A DNA stretch of 64,000 nt from Flavobacterium sp. DG2-3 (GTDB lineage Bacteria > Bacteroidota > Bacteroidia > Flavobacteriales > Flavobacteriaceae). A program made the position numbers and the translations under genes. The stretch is taken from the NCBI RefSeq assembly GCF_030730925.1, contig NZ_JAVAMB010000003.1, positions 270,672 through 334,671 on the forward strand, read 5' to 3'. The notes under the pieces were generated by a model that made no database searches, was not told the origin of the DNA, and saw only the letters and a list, made by a program, of their open reading frames with translations. Shown one piece after another: positions 1 to 8,252 of the stretch; position 1 is the first letter of the stretch; every line of letters starts with the position of its first letter.

Positions 1-1
1 A

Positions 2-616
2 ATTATTGTTTACGATCACAACTGCAACAAACCAGAATATCCTTTAACGATTTTAAAAGATCCAAAAGCAAATCCGTTTGTAACAGGATCAGCTTTTCAC
101 TTGTACGAAGGAGATATTAGCGCTTTAACAACGGTTCATAATGCATTTCCGAATAAAGATTTGTATTTTACCGAACAATATACAGGATCTGGAAGCAATT
201 TTGAAAACGATCTAAAATGGAGCGTAAAAAATGTAGTAATCGGTTCGATGAGAAACTGGAGTAAAAACGCGCTTTCTTGGGGATTAGCAAATGATGAATT
301 CTACAAACCTTTTACACCAGGAGGATGTTCAACTTGTAAAGGAGCTTTGATGATTGATCAAAATCAAAATATCAAAAGAGAAGTAGGATATTATATTATA
401 GGACACGCTTCTAAATTTGTTCCAGAGGGTTCAGTAAGGATAGGAAGTAATATTGCAGGAAACTTATATAATGTGGCTTTCAAAACTCCATCAGGACAAA
501 CTGTTTTAATTGTAGAAAATGACGGAGCTTCGGCAGAAACATTTAATATTAAATACAACCAAAAACAAACCTCAACCACTCTAAACGCTGGCGCAGTAGC
601 GACTTACGTTTGGTAA
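2..616 (+). CDS. GH30-family glycoside hydrolase, C-terminal part (5' end outside window)
   Basis: The reading frame is open from base 2, so the window holds only the last 204 codons of a longer gene. The fragment resembles the end of GH30 glucosylceramidase/beta-1,6-glucanase-type enzymes: a FTEQYTGS motif (Glu codon at 173-175) fits the catalytic nucleophile at the end of a barrel strand, and the last 80 or so residues look like the beta-sandwich that follows the TIM barrel, ending in ATYVW. Substrate is inferred to be a beta-linked glucan. The stop lies only 11 bases before the GH3 gene, so both are probably one operon. The N-terminus and any signal peptide cannot be seen. Confidence 0.85.
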   Translation: MIVYDHNCNKPEYPLTILKDPKANPFVTGSAFHLYEGDISALTTVHNAFPNKDLYFTEQYTGSGSNFENDLKWSVKNVVIGSMRNWSKNALSWGLANDEFYKPFTPGGCSTCKGALMIDQNQNIKREVGYYIIGHASKFVPEGSVRIGSNIAGNLYNVAFKTPSGQTVLIVENDGASAETFNIKYNQKQTSTTLNAGAVATYVW

Positions 617-627
617 AAACTTAAACT

Positions 628-2856
628 ATGAAAAAAGTAACAACAATTACGCTGTTTATGCTTTCGCTTATGGCGTCGGCACAGCAGCAGTCAATAGATC
701 AAAAAGTCAATGATCTGTTGAAAAAAATGACAATTGAAGAAAAAGTAGGCCAGCTGAATCAGTACACTGGCGATAATCAGGCAACTGGGCCAATTACAAT
801 CAACCCGAACAAACAAGCCGAAATTAAACAAGGCTTAATCGGTTCGATGCTGAATGTTATCGGAACAAAATATACCAGACAATATCAGGAATTGGCAATG
901 CAGTCAAGACTTAAAATTCCATTGTTGTTCGGACAAGATGTTATCCATGGCTATAAAACCACTTTTCCGCTTCCGTTAGCAGAAGCAGCAAGTTGGGATT
1001 TAGAAGCTATAGAATTAGGAGCAAGAGTTGCGGCAATTGAAGCAGCAGCAAGCGGAATCCACTGGACATTTGCTCCAATGGTTGATATTGGACGTGATCC
1101 GCGTTGGGGACGTGTAATGGAAGGTGCAGGAGAAGACACTTATTTAGGTTCTAAAATCGCTTATGCAAGAGTAAAAGGTTTTCAAGGAAATAAACTAGGG
1201 GAATTAAACTCTGTAATGGCCTGCGTAAAACACTTCGCAGCTTATGGTGCTGGAGTTGGAGGAAGAGATTACAACTCGGTTGATATGAGCGAAAGAATGC
1301 TTTTAGAAACGTATTTGCCTCCATTTAAAGCCGCTTTAGACGCTGGAGCAGCAACTTTCATGAATTCATTTAATGATATTAACGGAATTCCGGCAACTGG
1401 AAATGCGCATTTGCAGAGAGATATCTTAAAAGGAAAATGGAACTTTCAAGGTTTCGTAGTTTCAGATTGGGGATCAATCGGAGAAATGGTGGCACACGGC
1501 TATTCTAAAGATCTTAAAGAAGCGGCTTATGCTGCGATTACAGCAGGAAGCGATATGGATATGGAAAGTAATGCATACCGTAAGAATTTAGCAGAGTTAG
1601 TAAAAGAAGGAAGAGTTTCTATTGATTTGGTTGACGACGCGGTACGACGTATTCTTCGCAAGAAATTCGAAATGGGATTATTTGATGATCCTTACAGATA
1701 TTCTGATGCAAAACGCGAAGAGAAAGCGTTAAACAATCCAGAGCACAGAAAGGCTGCACGCGAAATGGCAGAGAAAAGTATCGTTTTATTAAAAAATGAA
1801 AACCAAACTTTACCAATTTCGAAAAATACAAAAACAATCGCCTTTATTGGGCCGATGGTAAAAGAGTACAAAGAAAATATGGGATTCTGGGCGGTTGAAC
1901 TTCCAGAAGTTGACTATAATAAATGGATCGTTTCGCAATGGGATGGTTTGCAAAATAAAGTAGGCAAAAACACCAAATTATTGTATGCAAAAGGATGTGA
2001 AATAGAAGGAAACAATAAAGACGGCTTTGCAGAAGCGGTAGCAACAGCAAAACAAGCAGATGTTGTCATTTTGAGTATTGGTGAAAGACGCGATATGAGC
2101 GGTGAGGCAAAAAGTCGTAGCGATTTGCATTTACCAGGTGTTCAGGAAGATTTAGTAAAAGCGGTTATGGCAACAGGAAAACCAGTTGTAGTTTTAATAA
2201 ACGCTGGAAGACCTTTAGTTTTTAACTGGACTGCAGATAATGTTCCAGCAATTGTTTACACTTGGTGGTTAGGAACAGAAGCAGGAAATGCAATTGCAAA
2301 TGTATTGTTTGGAGATTACAATCCGTCTGGAAAATTGCCAATGACGTTCCCGAGAGAAGTAGGACAGGTGCCAATTTATTACAACCACTTTAGTACAGGA
2401 AGACCTGCTAAAGATGAGAATTCAACCAACTATGTTTCGGCATATATTGACTTGAAAAACTCTCCAAAATTCCCTTTCGGATACGGTTTAAGTTATACAA
2501 CATTTGATTATTCTGGCTTGAAATTATCTTCAACTAAAATCAAAAGCAATGAAACAATCAAAGTTTCTTTCCAATTGAAAAACACTGGAAAAGTGGCGGG
2601 AGAAGAAGTGGTTCAATTATACTTAAAAGACAAATTTGGATCTGTAGTTCGTCCAGTTTTAGAATTAAAAGATTTTCAAAAAGTGAAATTAAATGCAGGT
2701 GAATCTAAAACAATCGAATTTACAATTGATAAAGAAAAACTTTCGTTCTACAATAATAAATTAGAATGGGGTGCTGAACCAGGAGATTTCGAAGTAATGA
2801 TCGGAGCTTCATCAGCAGATATAAAACTAAAAGCTGATTTTGAATTAGCAAATTAA
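628..2856 (+). CDS. bglX: Beta-glucosidase, glycoside hydrolase family 3 (BglX-like)
   Basis: A 742-residue GH3 enzyme that would release glucose from the non-reducing end of beta-glucosides, probably in the periplasm. Residues 1-18 form a signal peptide ending ASA. The GH3 N-terminal barrel follows; its nucleophile is Asp280 in the VVSDWGS motif, and the substrate-binding KHFAAYG stretch lies near 201-207. The alpha/beta sandwich domain (about 390-610) and a fibronectin-III-like C-terminal domain (about 660-740) complete the usual BglX architecture and length. It sits just after a GH30 gene, so the pair likely finishes digestion of a beta-glucan. A strong terminator follows at once. Confidence 0.95.
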   Translation: MKKVTTITLFMLSLMASAQQQSIDQKVNDLLKKMTIEEKVGQLNQYTGDNQATGPITINPNKQAEIKQGLIGSMLNVIGTKYTRQYQELAMQSRLKIPLLFGQDVIHGYKTTFPLPLAEAASWDLEAIELGARVAAIEAAASGIHWTFAPMVDIGRDPRWGRVMEGAGEDTYLGSKIAYARVKGFQGNKLGELNSVMACVKHFAAYGAGVGGRDYNSVDMSERMLLETYLPPFKAALDAGAATFMNSFNDINGIPATGNAHLQRDILKGKWNFQGFVVSDWGSIGEMVAHGYSKDLKEAAYAAITAGSDMDMESNAYRKNLAELVKEGRVSIDLVDDAVRRILRKKFEMGLFDDPYRYSDAKREEKALNNPEHRKAAREMAEKSIVLLKNENQTLPISKNTKTIAFIGPMVKEYKENMGFWAVELPEVDYNKWIVSQWDGLQNKVGKNTKLLYAKGCEIEGNNKDGFAEAVATAKQADVVILSIGERRDMSGEAKSRSDLHLPGVQEDLVKAVMATGKPVVVLINAGRPLVFNWTADNVPAIVYTWWLGTEAGNAIANVLFGDYNPSGKLPMTFPREVGQVPIYYNHFSTGRPAKDENSTNYVSAYIDLKNSPKFPFGYGLSYTTFDYSGLKLSSTKIKSNETIKVSFQLKNTGKVAGEEVVQLYLKDKFGSVVRPVLELKDFQKVKLNAGESKTIEFTIDKEKLSFYNNKLEWGAEPGDFEVMIGASSADIKLKADFELAN

Positions 2857-2888
2857 AAAAATGGGGTCTTAAAGACCCCATTTTTTTT
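2855..2888 (+). terminator. Rho-independent terminator after the GH3 gene
   Basis: A perfect 9-bp stem (TGGGGTCTT / AAGACCCCA) with a 1-base loop, flanked by an A-run before and a T-run after. It starts at the GH3 stop codon. The A-run on the other side would let it work in both directions. Confidence 0.9.
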
Positions 2889-2950
2889 GGAATAAATAAA
2901 CTCACCGAAGTGAGGCAATCAATATAAATTATTATAAATGTGTAAAGGAC

Positions 2951-3208
2951 TTACTTTAAAACGGTATTAATAAAATCCATTGCACCAATTCCTTTATAAG
3001 ATGCATACAAAGCTTTCTCATAAGCTTCTCTCTTCGCTTTCTTATCTTTTACATCAGTTTCAACAATCATTTCGTTGAAAATTCGTTCCTGTTCTTCACT
3101 ATATTTTAGAGATGCTTCCAAAAGATAGGTTTTCGAAACAAAACCAAAAGACGACCATATCGAAGTCCTGATTTTTTTATTGATGTTTTTTAAAGGATTG
3201 GCATTCAT
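2951..3208 (-). CDS. Small hypothetical protein, charged and helical
   Basis: I do not recognise this 85-residue product. It is rich in Lys and Glu, has no signal peptide or membrane segment, and is probably mostly helical; the middle (about 40-65) could form an amphipathic or coiled-coil helix. It stands alone, convergent with the GH3 gene and divergent from the Nudix-like regulator. Codon use looks like that of its neighbours and the ATG start is plausible, so it is likely a real gene. The 272 bases between it and the next gene hold no other feature I can name. Confidence 0.55.
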   Translation of the reverse strand: MNANPLKNINKKIRTSIWSSFGFVSKTYLLEASLKYSEEQERIFNEMIVETDVKDKKAKREAYEKALYASYKGIGAMDFINTVLK

Positions 3209-3480
3209 AGCTTCTGTATTTAAATTTCTACACTCACTTTGAGAAAAATGGAAACAGCTTGTATTATTTTTCTTTATTTTCTAACAATTAAAATCATTAA
3301 TGTGTTATTATGACGCAATGTACTTATTTTTTTTAAATTTGATTTTAAATTTTCGTTAAAATTGTGATTTCAACACTTCTATTTTTAATGAAAATCATCC
3401 CTTTGTTTTACGAAAAGATTTTAGTTCTATAAAAATGAAGTAAATTGCAGGGTTATTAAAAGAAAGTTTATACAAAACAG

Positions 3481-4236
3481 ATGTTAAAAGACATTTTAGA
3501 TAATAACGAAAACTACCAGCCAGGACTGTCAATAGATTGTGTCATTTTTGGTTTTCATGATAATCAGTTAAAAGTTTTATTGATTAAAGTGGAACGCGCC
3601 AATAAATGGTCCCTGCCTGGCGGATTTATTCCTGTAGATCAGGATATTGATACCGCCGCGATTACAATATTAAATGGCAGAACAGGTGTTGATGGCGTAT
3701 TTTTAAGACAATTTGCAACCTTTGGAAAAGTAAATCGTAACCATCAGCATTTTGATAAAAAAACACTCGAATACCTGCAGATTGAAGAAGAAAAGGGAAA
3801 ATGGCTCACGCGACGTTTTGTAACAATTGGCTATTATGCTTTGGTCGATTTTTCTCAAATTCTTCCAAATCCGGAAGGCAGATTTGAAGTTGTAGAATGG
3901 ATTGATCATAAAGAAGTTCCTGAGCTTATCTTAGATCATAGAGAAATTTTGGATAAAGCGTTGGACACTTTAAGAACAGAATTGAATTTAATGCCTATTG
4001 GTTACAATTTATTGCCCGAGAAATTTACGATTCCGGAACTGCAAAAGTTATATGAAACCATTTTGGATAAAACACTGGACAGGCGAAACTTTCTTAGAAA
4101 AATTACCAATATCGGAATCCTTAACAAACTCGACGAAAAGAAAAGCAACGTCGCACACAAAGCTCCAAACTTATATTCTTTTGATAAAGAAAAATACGAT
4201 GAGGTTCTTAAAAACGGACTGAATCAAGGCTGGTAA
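3481..4236 (+). CDS. Nudix-domain transcriptional regulator (NrtR/AraR-like)
   Basis: A 251-residue protein with an N-terminal Nudix fold (about 15-150) and a C-terminal winged helix (about 165-235), the arrangement of NrtR-type regulators; in Bacteroidetes one branch (AraR) responds to sugars. The Nudix box is still visible (LPGGFIP at 45-51, RTG at 67-69), but the metal-binding residues are gone: the REUxEE core reads TILNGR. It should therefore bind a ligand and DNA rather than hydrolyse nucleotides. The nearby GH30/GH3 operon makes a sugar-related role possible, though no operator was identified. Naming the effector would be a guess. Confidence 0.82.
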   Translation: MLKDILDNNENYQPGLSIDCVIFGFHDNQLKVLLIKVERANKWSLPGGFIPVDQDIDTAAITILNGRTGVDGVFLRQFATFGKVNRNHQHFDKKTLEYLQIEEEKGKWLTRRFVTIGYYALVDFSQILPNPEGRFEVVEWIDHKEVPELILDHREILDKALDTLRTELNLMPIGYNLLPEKFTIPELQKLYETILDKTLDRRNFLRKITNIGILNKLDEKKSNVAHKAPNLYSFDKEKYDEVLKNGLNQGW

Positions 4237-4257
4237 AGTAAACTTTTAATCTTAAAA

Positions 4258-4587
4258 ATGATGATTATGGTTTCAATTGAAGAATTTAGAAAATTAGCGC
4301 TATCATTTCCAGATGCAACCGAAGAGCCTCATTTTGAGAAGACTTCTTTTCGAATCAAAAAGAAAATTTTTGCGACTTTTGACAAAAAAAACAATCACGC
4401 TGTTTTAAAATTAAACGAAATTGATCAGTCAGTTTTTTGTGCATCAAGCGAAAAGATTTTTTACGAAGTTCCAAACAAATGGGGAAAACAAGGTTGGACA
4501 ATTGTTGAACTTACCAGAGTAAGACCCGAAATGTTTGAAGACGCTTTGATACGTTCTTATGAAAATGTCGCCACAAAAAAGAAATGA
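4258..4587 (+). CDS. MmcQ/YjbR family protein
   Basis: A 109-residue protein of the MmcQ/YjbR family, small cytosolic proteins with a CyaY-like fold often annotated as DNA-binding; the cellular role is not settled. Family signs are the N-terminal EEFRKLALSFPDATEEPHFEK stretch split around Pro and His, the KIFATF strand, and the closing WGKQGWTIVEL and YENVA segments. It follows the Nudix-like regulator by 21 bases on the same strand and may be cotranscribed. The ATG at 4258 is used; ATG codons at 4261 and 4267 are also possible. Confidence 0.85.
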   Translation: MMIMVSIEEFRKLALSFPDATEEPHFEKTSFRIKKKIFATFDKKNNHAVLKLNEIDQSVFCASSEKIFYEVPNKWGKQGWTIVELTRVRPEMFEDALIRSYENVATKKK

Positions 4588-4591
4588 TTAT

Positions 4592-4626
4592 AGAATTAAG
4601 AATTAAGAATTAAGAATTAAGAATTA
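4592..4626. repeat. Heptanucleotide tandem repeat (AGAATTA x5)
   Basis: Five uninterrupted copies of AGAATTA lie between convergent genes. This is the type of simple repeat that varies by slipped-strand replication. Being after two gene ends, it is unlikely to switch expression. Confidence 0.9.
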
Positions 4627-4664
4627 CACTTAATTTTCTTAATCTCTTAATGGTGAAAATATTT

Positions 4665-5273
4665 TTATCGAACAATAGTTCTAAACGTCAAATTAACTCT
4701 AGGTTTTTGAGTGCTTTTTGTTGGCGGCAATCGATGCAGCCAATGTGTTTGGGTTTCATCTTTCATTACCAACAAACTCCCATGTTCTAGAATCAATGAA
4801 ACAACTTCTTTAGATTCTTTGTGTTTGAAAGCAAATTTGCGTTCGGCACCAAAACTTACGGATCCGATCGCTCCATTTTTCTTCAAATCTTTTTCGGCAT
4901 CGCTATGCCAAGCCATTCCTTCTTCGCCAGTATGATATAAATTCAGCAGACAAGAATTGAACGTTTCTCCTGTTTTTTCTTCAATTTTCTTTTTTAATTG
5001 TAAAAGTTCAGGAGTCCAAGGAAGTGCTTTTTTCGTCGTATTCGAATACGTATATTCAAATTCCTGATCGCCGTACCAAGCTACTTTTCTTTTGGTTAGA
5101 ATTAATTTTCCGAAAATAACGGCTTCATCATTTTTCCATTCAATAGAATTGAGCAAAATATCGCGGTAGAAATCGGCATCTTGTCTGGAGAATAATTTTC
5201 CATAATAATTTACCGTTCCATCTTTTGGAAGCAGATTCGTAGTTTCGTCTATTTGAGGATTAAATAAGTCCAT
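4665..5273 (-). CDS. alkB: AlkB-family 2-oxoglutarate/Fe(II) DNA dealkylase
   Basis: A 202-residue AlkB-like dioxygenase that would repair 1-methyladenine and 3-methylcytosine by oxidative demethylation. The iron ligands fit the WHSDAE motif (HxD) near 118-123 and the distal His in the HWLHRLPP segment; the two C-terminal arginines in RVNLTFR bind 2-oxoglutarate. Length matches the family. It overlaps the upstream Ada metal-binding ORF by 14 bases, so the two are translationally coupled. Neighbours 0.4-3 kb away include another 2OG oxygenase and an Ada-type regulator/methyltransferase, which supports an alkylation-damage role. Confidence 0.95.
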   Translation of the reverse strand: MDLFNPQIDETTNLLPKDGTVNYYGKLFSRQDADFYRDILLNSIEWKNDEAVIFGKLILTKRKVAWYGDQEFEYTYSNTTKKALPWTPELLQLKKKIEEKTGETFNSCLLNLYHTGEEGMAWHSDAEKDLKKNGAIGSVSFGAERKFAFKHKESKEVVSLILEHGSLLVMKDETQTHWLHRLPPTKSTQKPRVNLTFRTIVR

Positions 5274-5505
5274 TTTTCCAGTTTTGATATTCGGTTTTCA
5301 TGCAATGTCCACAAGGTCTAAAGCCGTTTTGTTTGGCTTCATTTTCAGAAGAAAAGAAAACCCGATTTTCGCGTTTCATTCTTTTTCCCGAAGAACATTT
5401 CAGCGTTCCGTAAATTTTGAGTTTTTGGTTGCCGCCAAAGCAAATTTCGCCATTTTTAATTTTATGAAACAATTTAGAATCGGATATTTTTTGATGATTA
5501 ATCAT
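5260..5505 (-). CDS. Stand-alone Ada metal-binding (methylphosphotriester-sensing) domain
   Basis: An 81-residue protein resembling the N-terminal zinc domain of Ada. Visible are YGTLKCSSGKR (Cys37), the ENRVFFSS strand, and GFRPCGHC (Cys65, Cys68). In E. coli Ada four cysteines bind zinc and the first accepts the methyl group; here the second ligand position (41) is Lys, so the site is altered. It lacks the AraC and methyltransferase parts, which are encoded separately at 7341-8189. It overlaps alkB by 14 bases. A role in sensing or handling alkylated DNA is inferred from fold and neighbours. Confidence 0.8.
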   Translation of the reverse strand: MINHQKISDSKLFHKIKNGEICFGGNQKLKIYGTLKCSSGKRMKRENRVFFSSENEAKQNGFRPCGHCMKTEYQNWKNGLI

Positions 5506-5525
5506 AAGGTTATGAGTTTTGTATT

Positions 5526-5552
5526 GTAGAGACGCACTGCAGTGCGTCTACG
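5526..5552. repeat. Dispersed palindromic repeat, family A
   Basis: Bases 5530-5549 form a perfect 20-base palindrome (AGACGCACTG and its complement) within the frame GTAG...CTACG. Related copies lie at 38678-38704 and, diverged, three times in 54592-54733. All known copies here are intergenic or in gene leaders. Confidence 0.85.
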
Positions 5553-5562
5553 TTTTGTAATT

Positions 5563-5650
5563 TTTCGCCACGAATTGCACTAATTTCCACGAATTAATTT
5601 TTAAATATTGAGAATAAAAATTTGTGAAAATTTGTGCAATTTGTGGCAAA
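5563..5650. repeat. Long inverted repeat, CCACGAATT family
   Basis: Arms starting GCCACGAATTGCAC and ending GTGCAATTTGTGGC pair over about 28 bases around a 30-base AT-rich loop. It lies upstream of the Ada-domain gene and downstream of the 2OG oxygenase gene, so a transcript would form a long hairpin. A related structure is at 7195-7336. Confidence 0.8.
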
Positions 5651-5656
5651 AAAATA

Positions 5657-6361
5657 TCAGGACAAAGCATCGTGAAAAATAATCCCCAGCGTATATCTTT
5701 CACCAGAATGAACTTCGCTTACGCCATGTTTCATATTTACTCTATAATAACCTTTTGTTCCTTTGACAGGTCTGAAATTAGTCGTAAAAACAAGAACATC
5801 TCCTTTCTTAGGTTTTAGAACTATGGCTTTAGATTGCGCTCTAGGAGTTTGTTGCGTCAAAACAAATTCACCACCACTAAAATCTTTGTCAGGTTCATTT
5901 AGAAAAAGCACAATTTGAATCGGAAAATAAACATCGCCATATAAATCCTGATGCAAAGTATTGAATCCGCTTTTTCCGTATTTTAGAATTAAAACGGTCG
6001 CTTTTAATTGATCGTTTTCATGACATTGCTGCAATAATTCAGAATGAGTTTCTGGAAATATGGTGTTGATATTTAAGGCTCTCATCCAAGCATTGGCAAT
6101 CGGCGCAAGTTTTGGATAAATCGAAGTTCGAAGATCCTGAATTAAATCTGGCAGCGGATAATTGAAATATTTGTATTCGCCTAAACCAAATCGATAACGT
6201 TCCATCACAACTGTTTTCCGATATAAATTGGGATTGTCATAATCGAATTTTAAATCTTCACATTGCTCGTTATCAAGAATATTTGGAATAATGGCAAAAC
6301 CATTTTCGTGCATAGATTCGGTGATGTTTTCCCAGTTTAGAGATTCTATTTTTGTTTTCAT
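5657..6361 (-). CDS. 2OG-Fe(II) oxygenase family protein
   Basis: A 234-residue iron/2-oxoglutarate dioxygenase. The HxD pair is in LHQDLYGD (about residue 137), and the distal His and 2OG-binding Arg lie in the closing KHGVSEVHSGERYTLG stretch. It resembles the oxygenases found beside ada genes in many bacteria, so a role in alkylation damage is plausible, but the substrate is not known. Its start overlaps the end of the SDR gene by 4 bases (ATGA), so the two are coupled. Confidence 0.85.
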   Translation of the reverse strand: MKTKIESLNWENITESMHENGFAIIPNILDNEQCEDLKFDYDNPNLYRKTVVMERYRFGLGEYKYFNYPLPDLIQDLRTSIYPKLAPIANAWMRALNINTIFPETHSELLQQCHENDQLKATVLILKYGKSGFNTLHQDLYGDVYFPIQIVLFLNEPDKDFSGGEFVLTQQTPRAQSKAIVLKPKKGDVLVFTTNFRPVKGTKGYYRVNMKHGVSEVHSGERYTLGIIFHDALS

Positions 6362-7113
6362 GATTTTGTTTTTGATAAACCTCCGTCAACTCTTAATTCG
6401 ATTCCATGAATATAAGAAGCATCATCTGAGGCTAAGAATAAAGCCGTTTTGGCAATTTCTCCAGGTTCCCCAAAACGCTTAAATGGGAGAGTGGGTGTAA
6501 CAGCATCGATCGTGTTTTTGATGTTTTCTTCGCTTAAACCAGTATTGTTGAAAATATTAGTTGCGATATAACCCGGACTGATTCCGTTTACCCTGATTTT
6601 CTTTGGAGTACATTCGGCAGCAAAAGTTTTGATAAAGGATTGAACTGCTGCTTTTGAAGCAGTGTAAATTGACATATTAGATTGCCCGATGTCAGTTAAG
6701 AAAGTAGTGTTTAAAATAATCGAACCTCCTTCTTGCATTAACGGTAAAATTTGCTGAACAGTAAAAAATGTTCCTTTTACCAACATATTAAAAACCTCAT
6801 CAAACTCTTGGATTGTTACATTTTCAATAGGATTAAATTTGCCATATCCTGCGTTTACAAACAAAACATCAATTTTATCGGTATGTTTTTTAATTTGATT
6901 TTGCAGTTCGAAAATATCTGATAATTGTCCTGCATTAGAAACAATTCCGATGGCATTTTTGCCTAATTCTTCAACGGCTTTATGTACGGTTTTTTCACTA
7001 CGTCCGGTTATAATTACTTTTGCGCCGTTGTTAATGAATTCTTGCGCTGTTGCAAATCCCATTCCGTTGGTTCCGCCTGTAATAAAAGCAATTCTGTTTT
7101 TTAATTTTTCCAT
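6358..7113 (-). CDS. Short-chain dehydrogenase/reductase
   Basis: A classical 251-residue SDR. The NAD(P)-binding TGGTNGMG motif is at 13-20, NAGYG near 92, and the active-site YxxxK is in SIYTASKAAV, with the PGYIAT motif following. Reaction and substrate cannot be named from sequence. It is the first gene of a two-gene unit with the 2OG oxygenase and stands between that gene and the Ada-type gene, so it may be an accessory to the same response, though SDRs are common and this may be chance. Confidence 0.93.
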   Translation of the reverse strand: MEKLKNRIAFITGGTNGMGFATAQEFINNGAKVIITGRSEKTVHKAVEELGKNAIGIVSNAGQLSDIFELQNQIKKHTDKIDVLFVNAGYGKFNPIENVTIQEFDEVFNMLVKGTFFTVQQILPLMQEGGSIILNTTFLTDIGQSNMSIYTASKAAVQSFIKTFAAECTPKKIRVNGISPGYIATNIFNNTGLSEENIKNTIDAVTPTLPFKRFGEPGEIAKTALFLASDDASYIHGIELRVDGGLSKTKS

Positions 7114-7194
7114 TTTCTATGATTTTAGAATGCAAAGTTTCTAAAATCGGAAAAGCTAAAAAATCCGAAACTTGCGGTGTTTTGGGTTAAGTTT

Positions 7195-7336
7195 TTCTGC
7201 CACGAATTCACGAATTTTATTTTTAAATGCGTTACCTGGTATTATTCTAATTAATTCGAAAAAAATAATCTCAAAGATTTTAAAAATAATTCGTGAATTG
7301 CTTCGCCTGTTCGCTATCGCTCGAGTCGTGGCCAAA
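7195..7336. repeat. Inverted repeat of the CCACGAATT family, interrupted in its right arm
   Basis: The left arm starts at GCCACGAATTCACGAATT (7199) and the right arm ends at TCGTGGC. The right arm is broken by about 27 bases (7300-7326) that match a second locus at 32303. It separates the SDR gene from the Ada-type gene. Confidence 0.8.
7296..7327 (-). repeat. 27-32 base mini-element, copy 1
   Basis: These 32 bases are the exact reverse complement of 32303-32334. The core contains CGAGCGATAGCGAACAGG. In both copies the same end abuts AATT. Here the core sits inside another inverted repeat. Confidence 0.85.
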
Positions 7337-7340
7337 AAAA

Positions 7341-8189
7341 TTAAAGATTTATCTGCGCGCCTTCCCAGCCAATTATGGCTGTTTTTCGGGTGTTTCCCCA
7401 CATATAACCTCCGAATATTCCAGAAGACTGAATTACGCGATGACACGGAATCAAAAACGCAACTGGATTACTACCAATTGCTGTTCCAACTGCGCGTGAT
7501 GCATTTGGTTTCTGAATTTGATGTGCAATAGAACCGTAAGTAGAAAGCTGTCCCATTGGGATTTTCAGCAAAGCTTCCCAAACTTTCAATTGAAAATCGG
7601 TTCCTTTTAAGTGTAGTTTAATTTCGGATAATTTACTCCAGTCGTTTTGAAAAATAAATAGCGCATTTTGCTGTGCTAAATCCAGTTTTTTAGAAAATTG
7701 AGCATTCGGGAACTTCTCTTTCAGAACTATAAAGCCTTTTGCTTCATCTTCGGCGAAAGCCATAAAACAAACACCTTTTTGGGTAGAAGCCACAATAATA
7801 TTTCCAAACGGACTTTCGGCAAAACTGTAATTAATGGACAGATTTTTTCCACCGTTTTTGTATTCTGCCGGTGTCATTCCTTCAATATTTACAAATAAAT
7901 CGTGCAGACGGCTGGTTCCTGAAAGACCTGTTTCAAATGCAGTTTCAGAAATAGTTGCCTGATTTTCTTTCAGTAATTTTTTGGCGTGTTCGATACTGGT
8001 ATATTGCAAAAATTTCTTCGGACTCGTGCCTGCCCATTCGCTAAAAAGTCTTTGAAAGTGAAACGGACTCAAATGTACTTTTTCTGCCACCTCATCAAGA
8101 TTAGGCTGGTCTTTAAAATTTGCTTTGATATAATCTATAGCTTCGGCGATACGATTATAATTGATGTTTTCCTGTGTGTTCATCTTCAT
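7341..8189 (-). CDS. ada: AraC-type regulator fused to methylated-DNA--cysteine methyltransferase (Ada without its zinc domain)
   Basis: A 282-residue fusion. Residues about 10-105 are an AraC/XylS HTH domain (LDEVAEKVHLSPFHFQRLF, then GLSGTSRLHDLF); residues about 115-280 are O6-alkylguanine transferase with the active-site IPCHRVI and the downstream GGYMWG. The N-terminal phosphotriester-sensing zinc domain of E. coli Ada is absent, but a stand-alone copy is encoded at 5260-5505. Known homologues act as inducible suicide methyltransferases and activators. ATG at 8183 is an alternative start, only two codons later. Confidence 0.93.
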   Translation of the reverse strand: MKMNTQENINYNRIAEAIDYIKANFKDQPNLDEVAEKVHLSPFHFQRLFSEWAGTSPKKFLQYTSIEHAKKLLKENQATISETAFETGLSGTSRLHDLFVNIEGMTPAEYKNGGKNLSINYSFAESPFGNIIVASTQKGVCFMAFAEDEAKGFIVLKEKFPNAQFSKKLDLAQQNALFIFQNDWSKLSEIKLHLKGTDFQLKVWEALLKIPMGQLSTYGSIAHQIQKPNASRAVGTAIGSNPVAFLIPCHRVIQSSGIFGGYMWGNTRKTAIIGWEGAQINL

Positions 8190-8252
8190 TCAATTTTATA
8201 ATACAAATATCGATTGGTTTTTAAAGGTATAAAATCCGAAACTTGCTGTTCT

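Noticed and set aside
4592..4626. Possible CRISPR-like or phase-variable repeat
   Set aside because: Units are 7 bases without spacers, and they lie behind gene ends, so neither idea fits.
7172..7531. 119-codon plus-strand frame opposite the ada gene end and the inverted repeat
   Set aside because: It is the antisense of a well-supported gene and of a repeat; part of the peptide comes from the 27-base mini-element.
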